Made by a program: the position numbers and the translations under genes. Under the pieces are notes generated by a model that saw only the letters and a program-made list of their open reading frames with translations, was not told the DNA's origin and did no database searches. Source: DATKAB01 sp964542745 (GTDB lineage Bacteria; Eisenbacteria; RBG-16-71-46). Taken from it: DNA of 8,290 nucleotides. Shown piece by piece: positions 1 to 4,900 of this stretch (position 1 is its first letter; every line of letters begins with the position of its first letter). The stretch is from assembly GCA_964542745.1 (NCBI GenBank), contig CAZIVR010000134.1:1-8290 (forward strand), written 5' to 3'.

Positions 1-873
1 CCGGCCCCCGCGCCGCCGAAGCGGACGCGCGCGCCGCGGCCGGCGCCCGTGCCCGCCGCGCAGGCCCCGGCGGGGCCGGTGAACCACGCCGACAGCCTGC
101 GCCTCGCGCGCGAGGCCGAGCGGCTCGCGGCGATCGCGGCGGCGCAGGCCGGGCGCGACTCGATCTGGCGCGAGCAGCGGGCCGCGGCGCTGGTGCGGAA
201 GGCGTACGGCGATTCGATCCGGGCGGTGCGGGAGGCGGCCGAGGACTCCGCGCGCCGCGTGCGCCTCGGGCTTCCGCCGCGGGTGACGGTGCCGGCCGGA
301 TCCTCGAAGGCGCCCCCGAGCCCGGTCGAGAAGGCGGGAGCGACGCCGGGCAAGAAGGCGGGTGCGAAGCCGCCGCGCGGCAGGCGCGAGGCGCTGCCGG
401 CCGAATCCGCGCCGGCCGGATCGGGGCGCGAGGGGGAGCACGGCTACGCGCCGACCGTGGATCCGCCCCCGGCCCCGGGCGGCCTCCGGCGCGTGGAGGT
501 CCGCGCCGATCTCGATCCCGGCCCCGTCGCGGGCGCGGAGGCGCGCGCCCGGCTCGAGGCCGACACCTGCACGTGCCGGGTGAGGGGCACGATCGAGACG
601 GAGTTCCACCGCCTGCTCACGAGCCCGCTCCAGGTCGAGGTCTCGATTCGCGAGCTGCCCGCGCTCCGGGACACGGTGAACCTGTTCATGGGCAGCCCGC
701 GCGCCTTCGAGATTCCGCGCGTGCCGTGCGGCACGTGGAGCCTGGCGCTGCGGCCGTTTTCGGAACGCCCCTTCGGGGTCACCACGCCCCGGGAGGTCGC
801 GCCGTTCGACTGCCGCCAGCGCGGCATGCGCCAGGTCCGGATCGTGATCGCGCCGATGCGCTCCGGGCGCTGA
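1..873 (+). CDS. Hypothetical Ala/Pro-rich protein with Cys-containing C-terminal domain (5' partial)
   Basis: The frame is open from the left edge to TGA at 871-873, giving 290 visible codons. A GTG at 49 is possible, but the Pro/Ala/Arg-rich stretch before it reads in the same frame, so the gene probably begins outside the window. In window codon numbers, about 30-90 is a charged, Ala-rich, probably helical region with recurring Asp-Ser-(Ile/Leu) motifs (codons 31, 53, 71, with a further Asp-Ser at 82). About 90-165 is a Pro/Gly/Ala/Lys linker of low complexity. About 165-290 looks like a compact beta-rich domain with four Cys: a Cys-Thr-Cys pair and two later single Cys, one in Pro-Cys-Gly-Thr-Trp. 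The last part faintly resembles PEGA-type surface domains, which is only a guess. The composition suggests an envelope-associated protein. I do not recognise the family and assign no function. Confidence 0.7.
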   Translation, partial: PAPAPPKRTRAPRPAPVPAAQAPAGPVNHADSLRLAREAERLAAIAAAQAGRDSIWREQRAAALVRKAYGDSIRAVREAAEDSARRVRLGLPPRVTVPAGSSKAPPSPVEKAGATPGKKAGAKPPRGRREALPAESAPAGSGREGEHGYAPTVDPPPAPGGLRRVEVRADLDPGPVAGAEARARLEADTCTCRVRGTIETEFHRLLTSPLQVEVSIRELPALRDTVNLFMGSPRAFEIPRVPCGTWSLALRPFSERPFGVTTPREVAPFDCRQRGMRQVRIVIAPMRSGR

Positions 874-930
874 GGGGCCCGGGCCCCGATCCCGGGCGGG
901 CCGGGGATCCGGAACGCGTGCGCTTCCGGA
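874..930 (+). terminator. Cluster of GC-rich hairpins after the first gene (terminator-like, no T-run)
   Basis: A perfect 14-bp palindrome (GGGGCCCGGGCCCC) sits at 874-887, directly after the stop codon. It is followed by a 6-bp stem (888-893 with 904-909). A 7-bp stem at 908-914 with 924-930 (TCCGGAA/TTCCGGA, loop of 9) shares two bases with the previous stem, so the two compete. No T-tract follows any of them, so intrinsic termination is not proven. The location fits 3'-end formation or mRNA stabilisation of the upstream gene. Confidence 0.35.
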
Positions 931-992
931 CCGGGTCCGGTCGTGGCCCGGTCGGGGCGCGCACCGCGGCGTTCGGCCGTTCGGATCCGTGT

Positions 993-998
993 TATCCT
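993..998 (+). promoter_or_regulatory. Possible -10 element for the histidine kinase gene
   Basis: TATCCT, matching 4 of 6 bases of the sigma70 -10 consensus, lies about 40 bases before the GTG at 1038, in the 164-base gap between the first gene and the kinase. I see no convincing -35 box; the TTCGGC at 972-977 is weak and only 15 bases away. This is a low-confidence call. Confidence 0.2.
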
Positions 999-1037
999 CC
1001 GACCGTCGTGTGACCCACCGAGTTGGGGGGAAGTCCC

Positions 1038-3203
1038 GTGAGCCGCGTGTTCCTGCGGGATCGTTACCTTGCCGCCGGTCTGGTCATCCTGTTCGGCAGC
1101 CTGCTCGCCCCGATCCTTCCGGCCTATCGTTCGAGTTTCGCGGAAACCTGGGCTCGATTCGTCGCCGAGCCCGTGTTCCTGGTGCTGGCGCTCGCCGCGC
1201 TCGCGCTCACTCCCCAGGCCCGCGAGCGCGAAGAGGAGCGCTGGTTCTGGCGCCTGATCGGCGCCGGTCTCCTGCTGTGGCTCGCGGGGGTGGGTCTGCG
1301 CCTCGGTTCCATCGAGTGGGCACCCGCCAAGGTGGCGCATCTCCTCAGCTATCTCGCGCTCGCGCTGGCGGCGGACCTGCGCCCGCACCTGGCCGCGGGC
1401 TGGCGCGCGGGGAGCGCGGAGTTCCCGGTGGGGGTCGCCGCGTCCACGCTGCTCGTCGCGGCGCTGATCGCCTACTTCCTGATGGTCCCCGCGTTCCAGC
1501 GGCAGGGGACGGGGCTGGAATCGGCGCGCATCGCCTGCCTCGCGCTCGACATCCTGCTCACGCTCCGGTTCCTTCACCACGCGCTCCGGTCTCACTGCCT
1601 CGCGTGGCGGCCCGTCTACCTGTGGCTCAGCGCGGGCTTCGCCGCCGCGGCCGTGGGTGACGCGCTGACGCTCGCGATCCAGGCCGGCCAACTGCGGCTC
1701 CCCTTCGGAACTCCGCTCGACGCGCTGTGGTGGCTCCCGTTCCTCGCCATCATCGCGGCCCGGCGACTGCGATTCGCGCAGGTCCACGGGCTCGTGCCGT
1801 CCCCATCCCCCGCCCCGGGGTCCGACGAGCCGCGCACCGACGTCGGGGAAATGCTGCTCCTCTACGCGTTCGCGCTCCCGGCCATGCACCTGATCATGGA
1901 TGTCTCCGGCCTGCCCGGCGAGCACGCGACGGTGCCGCGGGCCACCGTGGTCCTCGCGACGCTGCTCGGCTTCCTGATGCTGGCCGGACTGCTGCACCGG
2001 AGGCTCCAGCGCAGCCATCGCGCGCTGAGCTCCGAACTGCGCGTGCTGGTCCTGAACGAGCAACTGGTCCAGACGCAGAAGATGGAGGCGATCGGGCGCC
2101 TGGCCGGAGGGCTCGCCCACGACTTCAACAACCTGCTCATGGTGGTGTCGGGGCACGCGGAGCTGCTTCGCACGCGGCTCGGCTCCGGCTCGCCCGCCCA
2201 CGATGACCTCGAGGCGATCGGCCGGGCCGCGAACGGCGGAGCCGCGCTGACCCGAAAGCTGCTGGCGTTCAGCCGCGACCGCGCGATCCGGACGGCGCCG
2301 CTCGACCTCGGCGCCTGCGTCCGCGACTCCGAACACCTCCTGCGCCGCCTGGTCGGCGAGCGGGTGAGGCTCGAGATCCGGGCCGCCGGCACCCTGAGGC
2401 CGGTCGAAACGGAGGGCAGCGAGATCCTGCAGATCCTGCTCAACCTCGTGACCAACGCGCGGGACGCGATGCCGGAGGGCGGCTCGGTCACGATCGAGAC
2501 GCGCGAGGTGTTCCTCCCGCACGGGGATCCTGCCGCGACCCCGCCGTGCCGCCCGGGCGAGTACGTCCTGCTCGAGGTCCGGGACACGGGCCCCGGGATC
2601 GCCCCGGCGATTCGCCAGCGGATCTTCGAGCCGTTCTTCACCACGCGCGCCACCGGGACCGGTCTCGGGCTCGCCGTCGTCTACGCCATCGCGACCAAGG
2701 GGGATGGACACGTCCGGGTTCGCGACGGTCCGTCGGGCGGAACGGTCGTTTCGCTGCTGTTTCCGCCCTCCTCCGGAAAGGTCCTCCCACCGGAAGCGGC
2801 CCGGGTGCCCGGCACGAAGGAGCGGATCGAAGCCCCGAGCCTGCTGCTGGTGGAGGACCAGGCGCCGGTGAGGGCCACGGTGCGCCGGATGCTGGAGATC
2901 CTCGGCTACCGCGTGACCGAGGCCGGCTCGGGCGCCGAGGCCATCGAACTCGCGCGCCGGTCGCGGCGCCCGCCGGACGTGCTGCTCACCGACATCGTGA
3001 TGCCGGACATGCGCGGGCCGCGCGTGGCGGCGGGGGTTCGTGAGGTGCACCCCAACGTGCGCGTCCTGTACATGTCCGGGTTCGTCGAGGACTCGGCGGA
3101 CGCCGATCTCGCGCGCGACGTGGACGCCGAGGTCATCCAGAAGCCATTCGATCTCGAGACCCTGCGGCGCTGTCTCGAGAACGCCCCGGCGCTCAACGGC
3201 TGA
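1038..3203 (+). CDS. Membrane hybrid sensor histidine kinase with C-terminal receiver domain
   Basis: A 721-residue two-component sensor. The GTG at 1038 is chosen because GGGGGA (1026-1031) precedes it by six bases; an in-frame TTG at 1023 would overlap that site. Residues about 10-320 hold some ten hydrophobic segments and no recognisable PAS, GAF or HAMP domain, so the input is unknown. A short helical linker leads to a HisKA H-box (Leu-Ala-His-Asp-Phe-Asn-Asn) with phospho-acceptor His361. The HATPase domain shows the N-box (Asn473), G1 box Asp-Thr-Gly-Pro-Gly (Asp516), Glu-Pro-Phe-Phe and Gly-Thr-Gly-Leu-Gly-Leu (540-545). The receiver domain (about 600-715) has acidic Glu606/Asp607, phospho-acceptor Asp652 and Lys702. 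The segment before the last ATP-lid glycines looks about two residues shorter than in typical relatives. No separate response regulator is in the window, so it appears orphan, and its downstream target is unknown. Confidence 0.93.
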   Translation: MSRVFLRDRYLAAGLVILFGSLLAPILPAYRSSFAETWARFVAEPVFLVLALAALALTPQAREREEERWFWRLIGAGLLLWLAGVGLRLGSIEWAPAKVAHLLSYLALALAADLRPHLAAGWRAGSAEFPVGVAASTLLVAALIAYFLMVPAFQRQGTGLESARIACLALDILLTLRFLHHALRSHCLAWRPVYLWLSAGFAAAAVGDALTLAIQAGQLRLPFGTPLDALWWLPFLAIIAARRLRFAQVHGLVPSPSPAPGSDEPRTDVGEMLLLYAFALPAMHLIMDVSGLPGEHATVPRATVVLATLLGFLMLAGLLHRRLQRSHRALSSELRVLVLNEQLVQTQKMEAIGRLAGGLAHDFNNLLMVVSGHAELLRTRLGSGSPAHDDLEAIGRAANGGAALTRKLLAFSRDRAIRTAPLDLGACVRDSEHLLRRLVGERVRLEIRAAGTLRPVETEGSEILQILLNLVTNARDAMPEGGSVTIETREVFLPHGDPAATPPCRPGEYVLLEVRDTGPGIAPAIRQRIFEPFFTTRATGTGLGLAVVYAIATKGDGHVRVRDGPSGGTVVSLLFPPSSGKVLPPEAARVPGTKERIEAPSLLLVEDQAPVRATVRRMLEILGYRVTEAGSGAEAIELARRSRRPPDVLLTDIVMPDMRGPRVAAGVREVHPNVRVLYMSGFVEDSADADLARDVDAEVIQKPFDLETLRRCLENAPALNG

Positions 3204-3224
3204 GGCGCGAGGGCCGGCCGCGCC
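3204..3224. terminator. Short stem between convergent genes (possible shared terminator)
   Basis: Only 27 bases separate the stop of the kinase gene (3203) from the stop of the minus-strand yajQ gene (3231). GGCGCG at 3204-3209 can pair with CGCGCC at 3219-3224 around a 9-base loop. There is no T-run on either strand. The position suits a bidirectional terminator, but the stem is short and in GC-rich DNA could occur by chance. Confidence 0.3.
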
Positions 3225-3230
3225 GCACGG

Positions 3231-3737
3231 CTAGTTCGTGCGGTAGTTCCCGAACTTGAGCTCGACGCCGAAGTCGTGGCCCTTGAGCAGGGCCATCACG
3301 CCCTGGAGCTCGTCCTTGCTCGCGCTCGAGACGCGCACCGTGTCGCCCTGGATGGACGACTGCACCTTGCGCAGCTTCGCGTCCTTCAGCACCCGCACCA
3401 CCTCGCGGGCCTGGTCCGCGGTGAGGCCGTCCTGGATCTCGATCTCCTGGCGGGCGCTGCCCATCGTGGCCGGCTGCACCTTGCCCGGCTTCAGGTTCTT
3501 GATCGGCACCCCGCGCCGCACCATCTTGCCCTGAAGCACGTCCCAGATGGCCTTGAGCTTGAACTCGTCGGGCGCGGCGAGGGTGATCTTCTTCTCCTTC
3601 TGGTTCAGCGTGATCTCGGTCTTCACGCCCTTGAAGTCGTAGCGCTGCGTGATCTCCTTGGTGGTCTGGTCCACCGCGTTGTGGACCTCCATGAAGTCCA
3701 CGCCGGTGGTGACGTCGAACGAGCTGGTGCTGGCCAA
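3231..3737 (-). CDS. yajQ: YajQ-family nucleotide (c-di-GMP)-binding protein
   Basis: A 168-residue protein, close to the usual length of about 160 for YajQ (UPF0234). The N-terminus Ser-Ser-Phe-Asp-Val, then Val-Asp...Glu-Val-His-Asn-Ala-Val-Asp-Gln, then Arg-Tyr-Asp-Phe-Lys-Gly is the family signature. The C-terminal half carries Lys-Leu-Arg-Lys-Val-Gln-Ser-Ser-Ile-Gln-Gly and ends in a Phe-Gly-Asn-Tyr-Arg motif. Family members have two RNA-binding-like folds and bind nucleotides; in Xanthomonas a member binds cyclic di-GMP and acts with a transcription factor. The start is TTG at 3737, set by a strong GGAGGAG site five bases upstream and by alignment to the family N-terminus. A longer frame from 3827 would add about 30 non-conserved residues and overlap the NUDIX gene. 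It lies 49 bases downstream of the NUDIX gene on the same strand, so the two are probably co-transcribed. Cytoplasmic. Confidence 0.95.
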   Translation of the reverse strand: MASTSSFDVTTGVDFMEVHNAVDQTTKEITQRYDFKGVKTEITLNQKEKKITLAAPDEFKLKAIWDVLQGKMVRRGVPIKNLKPGKVQPATMGSARQEIEIQDGLTADQAREVVRVLKDAKLRKVQSSIQGDTVRVSSASKDELQGVMALLKGHDFGVELKFGNYRTN

Positions 3738-3742
3738 GGCCT

Positions 3743-3749
3743 CTCCTCC
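3743..3749 (-). promoter_or_regulatory. Strong Shine-Dalgarno site that fixes the yajQ TTG start
   Basis: On the minus strand the bases read GGAGGAG, five bases before the TTG at 3737. No other start candidate in this frame has a comparable site, so this site selects the shorter, family-consistent protein. Confidence 0.8.
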
Positions 3750-3786
3750 GCGTGCGGGGTTGGACTGGGGGCTCCGGGTGCCGGCC

Positions 3787-4332
3787 TCAGCGCGACGGTC
3801 CGGCCCGGGCGCGGCGCACTGTATCAACCGGGGCGCGAGGCCGTGGCCGGCGGGATCGCAACTCCGCGAGCAGCGCCGTGCACTCGAGGAGGTGCGCCGA
3901 CCGTCCGCGCAGCACCTCGCGTTCGAGCGCCGCCAGCGCGCGCCGTTGGGTCTCCCAGGCGAATCGCGCGCCCGCCGCGCGCGGCGCGAGCCAGGCGAAG
4001 GCGTCGTGCTCGCGCGACAGCCGAACGTCGGCGTCCGGCGCGACTTCCGCCGCGTAGATCGGGAGCGCCACGAAGCGGTCGCTCGCCGACTCGAACCAGA
4101 TCGAAAGCGTCTCGAGCCCCCACCAGCGCACCGGCTCGAGCCCGGTCTCCTCGCGCACCTCGCGCGCCGCCGCCACGAGCGCGCGCTCGCCGCGGCGGCG
4201 CCGGCCCGTGACCGGCTGCCACACCCCGGGAAGCGCGATCCCGGCCGCGCGCCTCAGGCAGAGGATCCGGACGCGGCCGCGGAGACGGCGGAAGAGGTAG
4301 GTCTCGACGTGGTGGGAGACGATGGGGATCAC
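3787..4332 (-). CDS. NUDIX hydrolase
   Basis: A 181-residue protein with a complete Nudix box at residues 43-65: Gly43, Glu49, then Arg57-Glu58-Val-Arg-Glu61-Glu62-Thr-Gly64-Leu65, fitting GX5EX7REUXEEXGU exactly. The Arg-Glu-x-x-Glu-Glu residues bind the divalent metal used to cleave a nucleoside diphosphate linked to another group. The preceding Leu-Pro-Gly-Val-Trp-Gln-Pro-Val-Thr-Gly is typical of housekeeping NUDIX enzymes such as those acting on dihydroneopterin triphosphate or dinucleoside polyphosphates. The substrate cannot be told from the sequence. The start is GTG at 4332; an in-frame stop lies upstream with no better start between. The last 20 or so residues are an Arg/Pro-rich tail outside the domain. 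No membrane segment or signal peptide is seen. It is followed after 49 bases by yajQ and is divergent from the ATP synthase operon. Confidence 0.93.
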   Translation of the reverse strand: MIPIVSHHVETYLFRRLRGRVRILCLRRAAGIALPGVWQPVTGRRRRGERALVAAAREVREETGLEPVRWWGLETLSIWFESASDRFVALPIYAAEVAPDADVRLSREHDAFAWLAPRAAGARFAWETQRRALAALEREVLRGRSAHLLECTALLAELRSRRPRPRAPVDTVRRARAGPSR

Positions 4333-4374
4333 GGCCGCAGCATAGTCGCACCCCCCCGCGCGCTTCTAATGTGG

Positions 4375-4511
4375 GGTGGTGCCGCGAAGAATGTTGTGGA
4401 TCGCGCGGACGCCCGTCCGGGCAAGGGGTTAGCCCGGATTCCGCCTTTCCGGGGCAACTCCCGTGGGGAGGCCGGGTTGCGACTCCCGACAACATTCTCC
4501 GCGGCACAACC
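4375..4511. repeat. 137-bp palindromic element with 23-bp inverted ends (MITE-like or structured RNA)
   Basis: The left arm 4375-4397 and right arm 4489-4511 are inverted copies pairing at 21 of 23 positions; mismatches are 4378/4508 and 4387/4499. The 91-bp interior has its own stems: GGAC/GTCC around 4408-4419, CCCGGA 4433-4438 with TCCGGG 4448-4453, and CTCCC 4458-4462 with GGGAG 4466-4470 nested inside GCAA 4454-4457 and TTGC 4477-4480. There is no plausible ORF inside and no clear target-site duplication outside. The A/C mismatch at 4387/4499 becomes a U-G wobble if the minus strand is transcribed. It could be a small non-autonomous mobile element, a dispersed palindromic repeat, or a non-coding RNA or leader; I cannot tell which. 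It occupies about half of the 297-base gap between the NUDIX gene and atpZ. Confidence 0.7.
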
Positions 4512-4542
4512 GAGGCAATCTCGGGCAACGGCCCCGTTTCGG

Positions 4543-4572
4543 TTGACCATCGGGGCGGCGGTTCCCTATTTT
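4543..4572 (+). promoter_or_regulatory. Probable sigma70-type promoter of the ATP synthase operon
   Basis: TTGACC at 4543-4548 (5 of 6 to the -35 consensus) and TATTTT at 4567-4572 (4 of 6 to the -10 consensus) are separated by 18 bases. This is the best match I found in the gap upstream of atpZ. Transcription would start near 4579 and leave a leader of about 50 bases before the TTG at 4630. The promoter begins 32 bases after the right end of the palindromic element. Confidence 0.6.
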
Positions 4573-4629
4573 CCCCCGGCTTCGTGCCAATCTCCCAGAC
4601 CGGGACCCCGCACCTCCGGGGCGCCAACC

Positions 4630-4884
4630 TTGACGGACCCACCACGGCCGGATCGTGAGAGTTCGGGGCTGCGCAGCGCCGGTTTGCTGCTCGCGATCCC
4701 GACGCTCCTGATCGTTTCCCCGCTGGTGGGGTTCTTCGTCGGGGGCGCGCTCGACCGATGGCTCGGGACGTCGCCCTGGCTGGGGCTCGCGGGGCTCGCG
4801 CTCGGGTTCGTGGCGGGCGGCCGCGAGACGCAGAAGATCTATCGCCGATACGTGAACGAGGAGGAACGATCGAAGCGGCGCTGA
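4630..4884 (+). CDS. atpZ: AtpZ, small ATP synthase accessory membrane protein (ATPase gene 1 family)
   Basis: An 84-residue protein with two membrane helices (about 16-39 and 48-64) joined by the family motif Gly-x-x-x-Gly-x-x-Leu-Asp...Leu-Gly-Thr-Ser-Pro-Trp (about 34-50), followed by Gly-Leu-Ala-Leu-Gly-Phe and a basic C-terminus. This matches the AtpZ (ATPase_gene1) family found at the head of many atp operons. Family members work with AtpI and have been linked to Mg2+/Ca2+ transport and to assembly or stability of the F1Fo enzyme. The start is taken as TTG at 4630: it lies just downstream of the predicted promoter and gives a normal N-terminus before the first helix. No strong ribosome-binding site precedes it, so the exact start is uncertain. 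The next gene begins 16 bases after the stop. Confidence 0.85.
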   Translation: MTDPPRPDRESSGLRSAGLLLAIPTLLIVSPLVGFFVGGALDRWLGTSPWLGLAGLALGFVAGGRETQKIYRRYVNEEERSKRR

Positions 4885-4900
4885 GCGCCCTTCGGATGCC

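Noticed and set aside
444..3050. An 868-codon open frame on the minus strand opposite the kinase gene
   Set aside because: Its product is a low-complexity Arg/Gly/Glu/His-rich mix with no domain, while the plus strand encodes a clear kinase with all motifs. Long antisense frames are expected in very GC-rich DNA.
3738..3827. A longer yajQ start at 3827
   Set aside because: The extra 30 residues are not YajQ-like, overlap the NUDIX gene, and the strong GGAGGAG site points to TTG 3737.
3276..4211. A 311-codon plus-strand frame opposite yajQ and the NUDIX gene
   Set aside because: Its Leu/His/Asp/Val-rich product is the typical mirror of a coding strand, and both minus-strand genes are recognised families.
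4342..4347. TATGCT on the minus strand as a -10 box for the NUDIX gene
   Set aside because: It is only about 10 bases from the GTG and has no -35 at a proper distance, so it is too weak to list as a promoter.
4375..4511. Palindromic element as 6S RNA or a known riboswitch
   Set aside because: It is shorter than typical 6S RNA, lacks any consensus core I can recognise, and no known riboswitch motif could be matched by eye.
4360..4525. Target-site duplication flanking the palindromic element
   Set aside because: The bases on either side (around 4366-4374 and 4512-4520) show no matching direct repeat, so recent transposition is not demonstrated.
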